In this document: one piece after another, positions 1 through 14,800 of the stretch
Layout: each line of letters begins with the position of its first letter
Numbering within the stretch: the stretch's first letter is position 1
Assembly: GCF_026151205.1 (NCBI RefSeq)
Contig: NC_087075.1
Location: 7,460,858-7,520,857, forward strand
Source of the DNA: Bolinopsis microptera
Lineage: Eukaryota > Ctenophora > Tentaculata > Lobata > Bolinopsidae
Length of the DNA stretch: 60,000 nt
Direction of reading: 5' to 3'
Made by a program: the position numbers and the translations under genes
The notes under the pieces: generated by a model
Databases searched by the model: none
What the model was told of the DNA's origin: nothing
What the model saw: the letters and a program-made list of their open reading frames with translations, nothing else

Positions 1-47
1 TGTATACATTGTATGACAAAGGAATGTAAATATTGTGGTTTTGGCAG

Positions 48-90
48 CCTGCCAAGGTAAAACCTCTGAGATTACCGGCGAAGGATCTGG
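48..90 (+). CDS. SBF: Possible SBF exon near the window start
   Basis: A 43-base open stretch lies between a good acceptor (ttttggcag) and a strong donor (GG/gtaagt) and reads [15 protein letters not shown]. It ends in phase 1, which does not join the next recognised exon at 1687, so either an exon between them was missed or this is not coding. Confidence 0.4.
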
Positions 91-3000
91 GTAAGTTTGA
101 GCAGAGGTAAAATAAATTACAGTGAATAATGGATAATATTTATAACTAAATACGGAAACACATATTATATTTTACTGCACTTGCATGCCATGCCATTTCC
201 ATAGACATTATTCTTGAACTTGAAGTAGCTTGCACTAATGAAATATCAAGATGTTATAAAAGATTCATCTCTTTTTCCAATCGGTAATTCCTGGAACCGG
301 ATGCAGATAATTATACTTTTTGACAAAAGATGAAGAGATAAAGTGGTATAAATATTATTAAATATTATCCGGCTCTCTCTTCTTTCCTATAATTTTGTAT
401 GACATATTTGAATTCAACAATATCGACCAATATTGTCACAGCAATATAACGTTTACATACCTAATAGAGCGGCAAATTTTGTACGGTATCTTCTCGATAA
501 GGTCGAAGTGTGATATTGGTTACGATACATGCAAGATATTGTATCAAATACTGTAATAAATAATCTTAAGAACTGAAACCAGAATATTTCCCGCTCAACA
601 ACCCACACTCCTAGAAATATTCCAGTATTTCAGAGCGACACTCACGCCTCCCTACAATACACACAGTGTAAGTGTGTGTTCCACAACACTTGCGTTGGTG
701 TTATTAACACACTGTACACAGTATTTCCACCCTGCTTATATATAATATAATATATGTAATATGGTGTACTACGTGCAACAATGACAAACATGTATATAAC
801 ACACACACACACACACACACACACTGCGTAATTAGAAGCAGACAATACATGGTCCAATCAAAAACCCGGAGGTGGGTCACGTGGGCGGGGTGGTCACGTG
901 GGTTACCATGACTACCTACCTGGTCACGTGGGTTACCATGACTACCCACGTGACTGGGTGTATGTCGTGTGTGTTTCACTGTGTGTTAAGTGTAGTATAC
1001 CAGTTGTACTGCGAGATGTTGCTGTTTAGATGGAAATGTGATTAAACTAAAACTGGGATGGACAATTATAAACGAAAGTTATTTCAATGATACTAGATAA
1101 TAAAATATAGTTAACTTAAGAAACCGTAAAATTTAGATTGTCTGTTGTACGTGAGTTCCCAGATTTGTGTAAGACCACCTGGTTCCATGTGGCTGCATTC
1201 ACTTGAACACGTACATTGTGATCAATAAATATCATGGATTGTCAATATACATAGTTTACATGGTTTAACCACTCGTATTATCCTTGTTCAAGATTCATCT
1301 GACTCGCCAAAATTTTGTTCTGGTCTAAGTAGCTTGTTTTATCTTATCCGGTCTGAGGTTATACTGATAATTAAGCAGGATGGAGAACGTCTTTTATCAT
1401 AATTTGAATCTAATGAAATCTATTAACACTTTGTTTAGTTCATCTTTAACGTAGACTTACGACAAAACAAATCATTATTTCATAGTGTATTTATACATGT
1501 ATTTCATACATAAATCATTATGTACCTTCATAGCGGGAGGTACTGTTTGAAGTGTCTTTAAGCGCCAATACAATCAATAGTTGAACCTAATTCGAATGAT
1601 TAGGTTGATTTTATAAAATGTCGATTATGTTGAGCTATTCTCATTAGAAACTAATTGAGACTTTAATAATGGTACGTTTCAGATATTACCGAAAGCACGT
1701 TACGCGTTAGCGTACTCCTCGGTGCGGAATAACTTCGTAGCAGAGCTGAACAAGATACCCAACTCCAGTACTTCCCTCTCCCACTCCCAATTTGATATCC
1801 TAGCTGTGCTCATCAACACTGCTCTAGAGGTAAACGCGACAAACTGACAAACTGACAAACAAACTGACAAACAAACTGACAAACTGATAAACTGACTGGC
1901 GAATTTATTTAAAAACTTATTGGCAAACCGACGAACAACAAGAACACATTTACAATCAAACATTTAAACATACATATTTTCTGTACCCTACGAATTTACA
2001 TTTAAATAGTGGATAATATAATTTTGACTTTTCACAGCTCTATCTCACCCGATGTTAAACACATTCAATTATTCAATTCGACCAGACTATCGGTAAATAG
2101 TACAAGCTAAGCATTCACAGCTGATAAAGGAATGTTGGTTTCAGTGCCAGTCGATACAAAATATGCATCATTCCTCTTCACAAAACTTTTCACGGTGTCA
2201 CACAGAAGCACTGAGTACCTGTTGGACAGGTATTTGTAGCACGTATAATGCAGGGAACAGTACTACCTGCCTCGCTACTTTGTTTTAATATGTATCAGGC
2301 TCAGTGTCCGTACCAGGCACTATCCGGCCCGGATTGAGAACAACTTGTTTAAGAAGTTGGTGAGGACAGTAACTGTTACTCCGACAAGGTATCTCCTCCT
2401 CTCTCCCCGTCTTTCTGCTCTCTCCCCTCTTTTATCTCTCCCCTCCTCTCTCCCCTCCAGCTCCTCTCTCCCTGTCTTTCTGCTCTCTACCCTCTTTTCT
2501 CTCTCCCCCTCCTCTCTCCCCTCTTTTCTCTCTCCCTCCTCTCTCCCCTCCAGCTCCTCTCTCCCCTCTTTTCTCTCTCTCCCCTCCTCTCTCCCCTCTT
2601 TTCTCTCTCCCCCTCCTCTCTCCCCTCTTTTCTCCCTCTTTTCTCTCTCCCCTTTTTTATCTCTCCCCTCCTCTCTCCCCTCCAGCTCCTCTCTCCCTGT
2701 CTTTCTGCTCTCTACCCTCTTTTCTCTCTCCCCCTCCTCTCTCCCCTCTTTTCTCTCTCCCTCCTCTCTCCCCTCCAGCTCCTCTCTCCCCTCTTTTCTC
2801 TCTCTCCCCTCCTCTCTCCCCTCTTTTCTCTCCCTCCTCTTTTCCCTCCAGCTCCTCTCTCCCCTCTTTTCTCTCTCCCCTCCTCTCTCCCCTATTTTCT
2901 CTCTCCCCTCCTCTCTCCCCTCCAGCTCCTCTCTCCCCGCCTTTACCCCCTCGCCGTTCCATCCTCGAGCTCCTCGACTAGATTTAGCGTGCAATGTACA

Positions 3001-6000
3001 TTTATGTATATGTCATACAATGTAAAATGTACAGTTCCCACTTTCCTCTTCCGCCAGAAGCACCAAATCCAGCCAAACAACTTTCGACGATACTACCAGA
3101 TCTTTTTCCCAGGACAGAAAAAAGGGGCTTGTATCATTAATTGTGGACACAAATACATTGCGCTGATCTTCCAAGAAACTTTGGCTCTAGCGAGAGAAGT
3201 GAGAACTACAGTAAACTGTAGATTATCTGAATATTGGTCCACATAATACTACTCAGTACATATTATTGTTATTACCTGCCTAATTATCTATGTTACACTT
3301 GGGTGTTTAGCGTACGTTAGAAGTTCCCAAAATTGGTCAGTGTTCACATCATAACAGGCTAACTACACTCCACAGTTCATCTGACAAAAAAAGAAGACAA
3401 AAAGAGGGGGGCTGAAACACCTCAAAATAAGTCACGTGCTTTGAGTCACAATTATCACGTGCGACTTGGTATAAAGGTATAAAGACGAATAGTAAAAACT
3501 TATTTATAAACTGTAACGAAAACTTATACCTAACATAAGTATAACATATTAAGTGATAAGTAATACCACAACTTCCAATCTTTTTCTTCAATGTCAATAG
3601 TTTGAGATCAACATGGAAACTACATTTCCAGCTTCAACATCAATATCTACCCCACACTTCTAAGTCGCTATAAGTTAACATCATACATCACAGCTGTGCT
3701 ACAGGGAACCGGTCAGGAGGGCGGAAGACGCGTGGGCGGAGGTCGCGTAGGCGGAAGACTTGAGGGCGGAAGTTTCCTAAAAGGTTGGACACGAGGGCGG
3801 AGGTCGCGAGGGCGGAGGTCGATCCCATGATTTGGGCGGAAGTCTCGTAAAACGATCACATGTCCTAAATGCTCGACTGGTAATACTACAAAAGGGACAA
3901 AACCTGAAACATCACACAACGTACTTCAAATTGTATAAATTATATAAGTTATATTCAATCATTTTAGTGGTACTGATTTCGAATTCTTTGTAACTTTAAA
4001 AACAAAATACACAGGGTTATAGAGAACGCTTAAAGGTAATATAAATCACAATGTAATCAATCAATTTTGTCAAAACCCGAATAGAATAATATCATGCAAT
4101 AACATAAACATTTCACATAGCACTCTTTAGCAAATCAATATAGGTTAAAATATCATCCTCGTACGAATGGTAGTTCTGAACTATGCTGAGGATTCTTCTA
4201 TCCTTGTCGCTGTTGGCCTTCTTCCTCTTAGGCGGCTGCTCTCCAAGCGAATTCGCTAAGATCTTCTTGTCTGTCGAGGACTGTTCCATCTGGACTGCTG
4301 CAATGAAATTGTAGATGGTCGGGTTTGCGTGTCCGACTAGAGCAGAGAACTTCTTGTTCCAGGACTCCACCACGTTGTTTGTCCGGTTCATGTTGAAGTG
4401 GCTGCGTTCATAGGCATTCCACGTGGACGGAGGGAATTTAGCTCGTCCGGTGCCGGAGGCAGTCGTTAGTCCCTGGATCCAAGTGGTGTGGAAGTATGCC
4501 AGGAGATCGTCAATGGCGAGGCCTATCGGTATCTCATCCAGGATTCTGAAAAACGCTTCGATGACGTCCTCGGTGGGGATGAAGGCTAGGAGCATCAGTC
4601 TCCGTCCTCTTCCAGTTGAAGATCTGCGAGGGATGAAGGTGCTCTGGGTCTAGGGTTTCCGTATCGGCGGGCTCTCTGTGCCCTCTTCTTCACCGCTTGT
4701 TCGTTGGGGAGGCGGGCACGTGCATCCTGAGACATGGGACCAGTAACGGAGCAAACGATGTTGTGGTTAGTAGTCATCGTCGTAGCAGCCAGATCCTGGA
4801 CTTTAGCGAGGACTTCTTTCAATTCACAGTCAGCGATATCAGCGTCGTGGTTATGTATCTGTGTCACTTTCACCAAGGATTCGTTCAGGGTATACAGACG
4901 ACCACGGCAACAGTCTTTCTTCCTCACACATCTCCAGGCTTGGCGTCCATCGGTGGTAAGCTTTCCATCCTTAGAGTAGCGGAAACCACCGTGTAGGAGA
5001 TTCTGACTGGTAGGAGTCCTTCCTCTGATAATCTTTACTGTATCTTCATCGTACATGGTTGTTATTGTAGTAGTTGAGATGTAGCTGGAACTAAATAATA
5101 AGATACTTCTATTCCCAACATCGGTCTTAAATATACTAGTTGTCTCTCGAGTCGTCTACGTTGTGACTCAAGTTGTTCGTTTCACTGTGCAATCTCTTCG
5201 TGTGAAAACAGTTGATCATATCCCAGATCAGTTTACGTGATGTTGTGATGTCCTCACATACCGTTGTGTTATATGAGATCATGACCATGGTGATTCATGA
5301 CGTGAGTCGAAGTTATGTATCACGTGACTCGATTCGATAGTTTGACTCACATGACACAAGGGCTTCTGGGATATGATCAACAGTTTTCACACGAAAAGAT
5401 TGCACAGTGAAACGAACAACTTGAGTCACAACGTCAGAATCTCCTAGTCCAGATGGAACAGTCCTCGACAGACAAGAAGACCTTAGCGAATTCGCTTGGA
5501 GAGCAGCAGCCTAAGAGGAGGAAGGCCAATAGCGACAAGGATAGAAGAATCTTCAGCATAGTTCAGAACTACCATTCGTACGAGGATGATGTTGTGCTAT
5601 GTGAAATGTTTATGTTATTGTGATATTATTCTATTCGGGTTTGACAAAATTGATTGATTACATTGTGATTTATATTACCGTTAAGCGTTCTCTATAAGTA
5701 TAACCCTGTGTATTTTGTTTGTAAAGTTACAAAGAATTCGAAATCAGTACCACTAAAATGATTGAATATAACTTTGATTGAATATAACTTATATAATTTA
5801 TACAATTTGAAGTACGTTGTGTGATGTTTCCGGTTTTGTAGTATTACCAGTCGAGCATTTAGGACATGTGATCGTTTTATGAGTCTTCCGCCCAAATCAT
5901 GGGATCGACCTCCGCCCTCGCGACCTCCGCCCTCGTGTCCAACCTTTTAGGAAACTTCCGCCCTTGCGTCCTCCGCCCTCAAGTCTTCCGCCTACGCGAC

Positions 6001-8813
6001 CTCCGCCCACGCGTCTTCCGCCCTTGTGTCCTATACCCGTGCTACAGTCTTTATGTGCCCCGTATCACTACAAACAACGTGTAATTCACAAGGTGGAATA
6101 AAAAATTGTAATTTTTTGAGACATCAAGGGTAGCCTTTGACAAAAAACCTGCAGGATCCTGAACACAGCTGTGCGACAATCCGCACATGTGAGCCCCGCC
6201 TGAACACAGCTGTGCGACAATCCGCACATGTGATTATTACTACAACCAGCGTGTAATGTACAATTTACCTGGACCCCGCTCATATAGTGTCCCAGTCCTC
6301 GGAGAGGCAGAGAGAGAGAGAGAGAGCTATTAGATTACATATTATGTTGTGCAGATCCACATGTTTATTAGTAATGTAGAGCTCTTAGTTTTGTACAAAT
6401 GATGATGGACGACTACAATACACAGAGTTATGTTGTTCTGAGTGTTCTGAGAGGAGAGAGAGGGAGACGAGCGCTATGTTGGGGGCGCCGTTATAATATT
6501 ACTAGCATATTTTCATACTTATTTTACTTCTGTAATTCCAACAACCGCATTGCTGCTTAGCAACGTGGCAGCTTTGTTGCTCTATCACCATTTCTCCCTT
6601 TTTAACAGACATTGACATGGGTACATGCACATAACATGATGTATTAACTGAATGTAATACGTAACTCAGAACTAAAATAATAATCAAACTTCAATCATAT
6701 CATTAACTATACACATGTGCGGTATTCCTAAAATTCCTTATCAATACCCCGAATATTCGCATTATTATCATAACCCCGCTCCATTTTCAGAACGACAAAG
6801 GTGTTGACGCTGGAGATTTCGCTATCAAGATCATGCCCCTTACCGACAAATTCTGCCGGGTTAGTTTCTATATTTTCTCTATTTTCGTTTCCTTGTACGA
6901 CGCAAGTTTTGCATACTTCGAATTCCTGGGAAGCACTAGATTGTTTCCAGCGATGTGTATAGTCCGTGTATTGCCTCGAAATTAAGAGAAATGTCGCCTG
7001 GAATTAGTGAAATTTTTCCGGTAAGGAATGCAGGACATGTACTCGGAATGCGGGACATGTTACCATGACTACCAGCGTACCTGACTCGGTCTATTTTCTG
7101 TTTTCATTACTCTGCGTGACTGAACTGATTGGAGTGCAAATGAGGGTGATTGGGTTAACTGAGTTCAACAGAGCTAAAACTTACAAGATAATATAGTTGG
7201 AGGAGTCCTAACTCTCCTCACGTCCGAAAATGGCGTTTCTCTTGTATCAAATATGGAGTTGATTCAAAATACTATTCAAATAGTGGTCTTAGCGAATTGA
7301 CTAATAAAATCAATTCTATTTGATTAATTTGCTTAATCGAAATGAATCATATTAGAGATCACTTCTGAAATCTAGCGGACATGCTTACTTGAATTAAAAG
7401 AAGCTTTAAAGTTCCGTGAATATTCCGCACTGACTCTTAGTGACTCCCAGTGTGTGACTCTTAGTCAAGTTGGAGTTGAGTAGTTTGAGTAGTGTTTTCT
7501 AACACGTCGTAATATTCGTTACTTCACAACTACTACACAGTTGTGAGTTGTCGACAATACTATATTTACACTTTACAGTATATGTGGCAATCATACTCTG
7601 TCACCTAGACACACGTATTATAGACACACACACTTACGTGGAGATGTACGCAGACACTATACACAATATTGGGGTTTTTAATCCCATTAATAAATGAGAT
7701 AGCAGCAGTTGCCCTGTTGAACATGTTGACTGATACATGTGATATATTAATGCCCTGTTGAACATGTTGAACATGTTGACTGATACATGTGATATATCAG
7801 TGCACTGCTGAACATGTTGAACATGTTGACTGATACATGTGATATATGAGTGCCCTGTAGCCTGTAATTGTAGCCCTGTCAACAGATCACACAGCCGGGT
7901 GTTCACTCTCCAACATCTGGTAAAACTGTACTCTCACAGAGGGAGGTGACTGACACGACTAGAGCGGCTAACGGTGTTACAGACACGTAATAGTGAAGGG
8001 TTACTCAATAACAAGTGCACGGGATTGGGTCTTTCAGCACAAGAACTTGGTTTCTGAAAATTATGGCGAATTGACACGAGTGGATACGCTGTAATTGTAC
8101 TTTGTAACAACCATTTATAAAGCGTATAAAAACTTTACATCTAATCAGCTCTTTTTATGGAATCATTGTCTATGAAGTAGTAACTTTGACACGTGCAAAG
8201 ACTGTGCGAATGCACGTGCAAAGACTGCGCGACACGTGTAAAGACTGTGCGAATGCTGAATAATTGTTACAGGACGGCTAGTTTTATAACGAGAGTTATA
8301 GAATAAGGATTTCATTAACATTTACCGTTCCGAATATCCTGAGTGATAATATACTGCTGTTGCATGAACTACACAATGGACGCAAAGAACTCTGGTTGTA
8401 TTTATTTTTAAACACTGATGTATATACTTTCTCAGCTCTGAAAACCGGCTTTAAACATGGTTAATATCGTACACGAGTATTGAATACGAATTGTTTATAG
8501 TTTTATAATGCACTGAATCCAAGTGTAGATGAGACACTTTAAAAGTGCGCAGTATGCCATAAGCAGGATTAAACAAAATTAGCGCCCAGAAGTTTTACAA
8601 ACTTTTGGAGAGAAAGAGAGAGAGAGAGAGGGAGAGGGAGGGAGGGAGGGAGGGAGGGAGGGAGGGAGGGAGGGAGGGAGGGAGGGAGGGAGGGAGGGAG
8701 GGAGGGAGGGAGGGAGGGAGGGAGGGAGGGAGGGAGGGAGGGAGGGAGGGAGGGAGGGAGGGAGGGAGGGAGGGAGGGAGGGAGGGAGGGAGGGAGGGAG
8801 GGAGGGAGGGAGG

Positions 8814-8858
<45 letters not shown>

Positions 8859-11800
8859 GTGACCTCTGTAAGTACTAGCATTTTAGAAGTGCAGTAAGTT
8901 TTTCAATGTAACAACGACCGCCAAACACAACTACAACAGTGCCTTCTAAGACTTCCCAACGAGAAACGTGCGTGTACAAAATATATACACCGTAAATCCG
9001 AGGGTTTCAATAGCTTTACATAAACCTATAAACGTTATAGATTTAGTGTATCGAGTTGGGCTCTATCAGACTGATCTGACAGCTGAGGACTGTTTCTGTA
9101 TCTTGTTTTTTACTGACCAACTGGAACATTCCTGGACCTCCTGAATGACCTAAATCTGAATACCAACGGCTGGCACGGAGCCAGGGTTGTTGATGTGTCA
9201 AACTCAGACATGGTAGTCGGGTAGGGAAGTGGGTTAGGGGGAGTGTTGAAGAGTTGGGGAGCAGGGTGTGGCAAGTTGGAAGGGATGCGCCTTTATGTTG
9301 CACGTTTTGTTGGATGTGGTTAAAATCTAAAAAAGTAGTGATTTTTGTAACTTGGCTTTGGACTAAAGTTAAGATTTAGAGACTAAATTTTCTAAAAGTT
9401 GACAGTTGGAGAGTGACCTTATGTTTAGGAAGACTAACAACATATCTCACGCAATTAACAATGTATACATATTACAACGCTAGTTCTATTTAAATGTGGA
9501 ATTAAAAACTTGGTAGTCCGAGAAGCTATCTATCGTTAAGCAATTACATAAAACGTAAAAACTGACTGTATATTTTGGTATTATCAATTACGTGTGGCTT
9601 CTCAAGGAGTACCTGGTATAAAGTCTGGTATAAAGTCGAATTTTATAGTTGGCGTTTTCAATCACTGGCTTTTAAATTTAGTCACTAGTCAACTTAAAAC
9701 TTTAAAAAATCTGAGATCAAATCTCTATCATTAGACTTTTATCTTCAGCTATCGAACACTAACGACCCTTATTTCAGCAATTACAATACGGTACAGTACA
9801 GTTTATCTACACTTGCGTTCAACATCATAGTATATGGCAGAGCGTGTCGTTCTGGGAACGAGCTTTCTACTGTATAGTGCAGGTGAGAGCCACTGATGAT
9901 TAAACAATTAGTTACTGATGATTATAAAACAAAGAACTTTCCAGAGAAAAATTTAATATTTTTAGGTGCTAGTTTGTAGTGGTAGATAATTGTATGGATG
10001 ATTGTTGACATCCGATGTTGAAATTTTCCCAATTTGAAAGTTCACCTCCAAGTCCCAACAGATCGGTGAGTTATAAGCGATTTTAAAATCATGGGTAATC
10101 ATGTCTCTGCCCTAATCATGGTGCAAATAACGAGTTTACTTTCAGCAACACATATTGGAAGTATTTGAAACGATGGAGAAGGACGGCACGTTGCACCTTA
10201 GCCACCACGACGAGTCATTACATAATGGGTAAGTAACAGTTACTGACGGATAACTTACCGTAAGTTAACCGTCAGTAAATAAGTTCCTCGATTGAACCAC
10301 TTGTTACAGTTGGAATCTTAGAATTTTGTTGTGTTTTGATCTGCTTTCCGTCAAATTAAGTCACCCTGTTAGGGGGTCCGTGAAATTCTAGAAGGTTCAG
10401 AAATGATATTTCAAACGAATTAAATCTTGTTTCAAAAATGTTAGTAAAATTCTTTTGATGCATTGAAGTTGCAACATTTATAGTTATTAGTTATGCATCA
10501 ACGATGCTCCGCAGCAAATTGCAATTATTGCACTTATTTTCATACTTATTGATAAGCATAGAAGCGTATAGTGATCATGACATAATAAGCATAGCTATTA
10601 AAAACTTCTCTATTAACAACTTCTCCTAATAATATCTCCTCATCTGTATCACTACCATTTGACTACAAGTATAACCATTATTCCCCACATGGCACCCTCA
10701 CATCACCTATAACTGAAGCTGTGCCAATCAGCCCCCTTTGTAGCGGTATTGTAGTGGTACATCTCCCTTCAAACTTCTCACACCATTCACACACACCACT
10801 TTTTAGTTTTCTAATCTCAACCCGCTCACCAATACTCATCCACGGATGGTTGATTCCACGCTGTTATGCGCACGATGAATTCTGCAGAAAGTTAACGCGT
10901 GCGTAGTTAAGACTAGAGTAGTAAATAACACGTAGTAAAATAGTAAATTAGTAAATAACACTCTCACTCGGATAGGGTATTAGTAGTACACGGTGTAGTT
11001 TGGCGGCTTTTCAAAACGATATTTTTACCCACACTGTTTATGTGTGACAGTAACAGGTGATTATCTCACCTCCGTCTGATGCACTAGATATATGCACTAT
11101 ATTATATGCACTGTATTATAGTGCATTTTTATGCAGTCATAAGGTGATGTCATAATAAGGCTGCTTCACGTATTATTCCACCGTTATTAATGTTAGTTAA
11201 TCATCTTAACATTTGTACTCATTGCTTTTAATCAGTCCGCGCAACATACGTAGTTACGATAATTGCACAAAGCTAGCTGTGAGAGAGAGAGAGAGAGAGA
11301 AAAATTCTTGGGTGTATTTTTAACAATTTGTTGATAGCTTATACACGATATTAAGTGTGCGTGTGTGTCACTCTCCAGTCTCCAGGGTATATAAATATAT
11401 ATATATAAATATATATCAGAGGGTACGTTAGATGTTAGCTTTACGATATCACACGTACCTTCTTAACCGTGTATTCATATTTACTGTCTTGCGACAAATA
11501 TACGCCAATCAAGTGCGTTTAAATTTATTGTAATGCAAGGAAATGGTGGTGTTGGAGAATGAGATAGTTTTAGATTGACACGCTTGACCGTAAATTGTGT
11601 TCCCGTGCGAGATTACGTCTGGAAAAATAGTCGTCTGTTTACTGATGTATTCGTTCTAATTGCTGATTGTCTTTTTATGTATGCAATAATATGTGATCAT
11701 CGTGGGAAAGAATAGGTTTCGATGATAGCAAACTTTGGTGTTAGTTAGCTCATGAAACCATGGAAACCATGAGATTGATCCTTTTGTCGTGTTGGCACAT

Positions 11801-14800
11801 TCAGGACTAATTCATGGAAAGTTATATTTTCGACTCCTTAATTTGTACTTGTGGGGCAAAAGCGTGTATAAAGGTATAAGGGCGGTTCTCAAAACGTCGT
11901 AGCAGTAACGCGCGAGAGTATATTAAATTGAGAAAGCAAAATGCCCTGTCACAGAGTTTGCGCGGCTTCTACGCGCGCGCAGCATGCACTAGAAACTTGC
12001 ACGATCAAGTCGTACGATCCGAGTAGTGCGTACTCGAAGTGGAAAGTTGTATCCTGATTTATTAAGGGGGGGGGGGCCAATGGATATTTTTTTGTGAAAC
12101 TTGATTTCGAGATAGCAGTTGACCAACAAACTAAGACCAGTGACCGAACTTTTGAGGGGGTCCCGGACCCTAACCGCCAAACGGTGCCTGCGGGGCAGCC
12201 ACGCCCATATTTGGTCCAAATTAGGCCCAATTTAGCCAAATACCCTGAACATGCCCAAAACCCAAATTTTAGGTGCTCTACTTGTAGCTAGTGGTCTCCT
12301 GAACTCGTATATGAAATTTCATCAAGATTGGACAAAAAATGACTGAGTTATGAGCCAAAAACCATATGCCCATATTTGGGCATACGCACCAAATTTGGTA
12401 GATTTCGTCCCATAAATTGGTCAAATATCAATATTTTTCACTGAAACTTACTTTATATGAAAGGTAAGCCTAAACTACATATTCTCTGTAAGTTATAGCT
12501 TTATATCTGTTTAAATGTGGATACTAAGGCGAAAAGACCACAAAAAATGAACTAAATTGCCCATATCTTGGTTCGCGATATTCGCGGAATTGATCTCATT
12601 AAAATTGTAACAACTCAATCAGTTTTCAAAATTTTTCCATGAAATTTTCGGAATCGACTCGAAATCGCATTTCCACCTTAGTTTGAGAACAGATTTTTTG
12701 ATTTAGGCCTCCAAAAAAATTTGGCGGCCAAATTCCAAAATTTTCCCGGAGAAATTCAGAATTTGGCCGCCAAATTTTTTTTGAGGCCTTAATCAAAAAT
12801 CTGTTCTCAAACTAAGGTGGAAATGCGATTTCGAGTCGATTCCGAAAATTTCATGGAAAAATTTTGAAAACTGATTGAGTTGTTACAATTTTAATGAGAT
12901 CAATTCCGCAAATATCGCGAACCAAGATATGGGCAATTTAGTTCATTTTTTGTGGTCTTTTCGCCTTAGTATCCACATTTAAACAGATATAAAGCTATAA
13001 CTTACAGAGAATATGTAGTTTAGGCTTACCTTTCATATAAAGTAAGTTTCAGTGAAAAATATTGATATTTGACCAATTTATGGGACGAAATCTACCAAAT
13101 TTGGTGCGTATGCCCAAATATGGGCATATGGTTTTTGGCTCATAACTCAGTCATTTTTTGTCCAATCTTGATGAAATTTCATATACGAGTTCAGGAGACC
13201 ACTAGCTACAAGTAGAGCACCTAAAATTTGGGTTTTGGGCATGTTCAGGGTATTTGGCTAAATTGGGCCTAATTTGGACCAAATATGGGCGTGGCTGCCC
13301 CGCGGGCACCTTTTGGCGGTTAGGGTCCGGGACCCCCTCAAAAGTTCGGTCACTGGTCCTAGTTTGTTGGTCAACTGCTATCTCGAAATCAAGTTTCACA
13401 AAAAAATATCCATTGGCCCCCCCCCTTAATTTTAACTATATTCAGATACACTGAAGAGAAGCATGCCCAGTCTATGCAAGAAATATCACAACGAGCTCTT
13501 ATCCACTCAGCTGTTAGGGTAAGTCGATAAATCTTAACGATTCTTTTTTAGTTTTTATATGACTAAATAACGATTTTTACTAACCTGACTTGTACCTTAA
13601 ATCAACACGCCTTCCCAACGTGACGGTGGTCACACTATTCATCTTCCTTAATTTCGCGGTTTTATTTTCTATATTATTGTAGATTGTTCACCCTTTTCTG
13701 TCCTGCAGTTGATGTCATGGCCCAACTGGGACTCAGACATGCACGATGAAGTCAAGACACAAGAGGAAACCACTATAATCGGCCAAGTTCGGCATTTCTG
13801 CAGCAGAATCATCTGGCTTCTAGTCCCTCTGAATATAAACCATGAGGATGATGGAACTTCCTTCAACAACATGGCGGATATCGACACAATAGAACACTTT
13901 GCTTTCAACGACCCCAGCTCACCACTCAGTAAAGAAGCCCGACGGGTAAATGTTTAACTGCTTTACATTTTTACTGGGTCTATGTACGTACCTAGCATTT
14001 GAGTTTAATTTATAGATTTATAGATTTATGTAGAAATATTCTTGATGAGTGATGACGTGTGATTATGTTTGTTTTTTGATTTCACTATGCAATTTATTTT
14101 GAAACTTTATTTCTTCGTCAACTATTTTAGTATTTCATTATTTCATTAAAATCCCAACCATATTTTCAGTCGCTAGACAAGCACGAAATAATCGAGATAG
14201 TAGAGAAGTTCGTTGACAACATCGTGATGAGATGTAACGTAAAACACTACTCAGAGATAGACAAGATCCGTATCATTGTAAGTATCATAACAATACCTTA
14301 ACGAGCAGGTTTATTATTAGGTTACCTGCTAGCTAATTGGGAGATCTAAGTTTGTTTACAGCGTGCGCTATTCTGGCGTTGAGCCCTGGTATTACATTAC
14401 GTGATGTAGACATGAACATTCATACTTACAGTCAAATACCAATTACTAAACTTTTGTAGGGGCTGTGGGTAACATTTGTTTTAGAGTAGCAATAAATAAG
14501 CATTTGACAATCATTGGGGATAGTGAACGGGTCTGGTGTAGGGTATCTGAGGTAACTTTAATCTGAGGTAATCTTTAACTGAAAGACTCAGGTGTCAAAT
14601 AGTAGCAGTTATTAAAAAGTCGTAGCAGGCACGAGTAACCTTCAATTAAAGTATTACGTCCAAATTCTGCAGATCCCGGAGATGTTTTCCATGCACTGTG
14701 AAACTCTAGAAGACGTCAGCACGCACGCTGCCAAACTACCCCCGGTGGAAAAGACCACATTCCTGAAGGCCCGCACGGTGGTACCCCCGCTGGTAAACCT

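Larger units (their letters stand above)
91..1686. other. SBF intron sequence
   Basis: Apart from the CA run and the E-box cluster it is AT-rich and without a supportable gene. Short ORFs near 642-979 come from the repeats. Confidence 0.6.
3696..6047. mobile_element. MULE-type DNA transposon with FLYWCH protein, internally deleted
   Basis: The ends are inverted repeats of about 400 bases (3705-4126 and about 5590-6038) full of GGCGGA/TCCGCC motifs. They are flanked by the same nine bases, GTGCTACAG, at 3696-3704 and 6039-6047, the 8-11 bp duplication length typical of Mutator-like elements. Between them is a minus-strand transposase remnant (4113-5056). The right half also carries an inverted copy of part of that remnant (about 5445-5590) and a 275-base palindrome. 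The element lies in an SBF intron. Confidence 0.85.
6860..9777. other. SBF intron sequence
   Basis: 2.9 kb with the 60-bp repeat, a short GACACGTGCAAAGACTG triplication (8187-8255) and the GGGA microsatellite. No gene seen. Confidence 0.6.

Noticed and set aside
2320-3025. Long Arg/Glu- and Ser/Leu/Pro-rich ORFs on both strands
   Set aside because: They are translations of a pyrimidine/purine repeat. Only the first bases (exon 2299-2359) belong to a real exon.
8579-8881. ORFs of repeated Gly-Arg-Glu or Pro-Ser-Leu
   Set aside because: Artefacts of the GGGA microsatellite.
12094-13454. Mirror-image ORFs in the palindrome arms
   Set aside because: They are the same sequence read in both arms, short and without a known domain.
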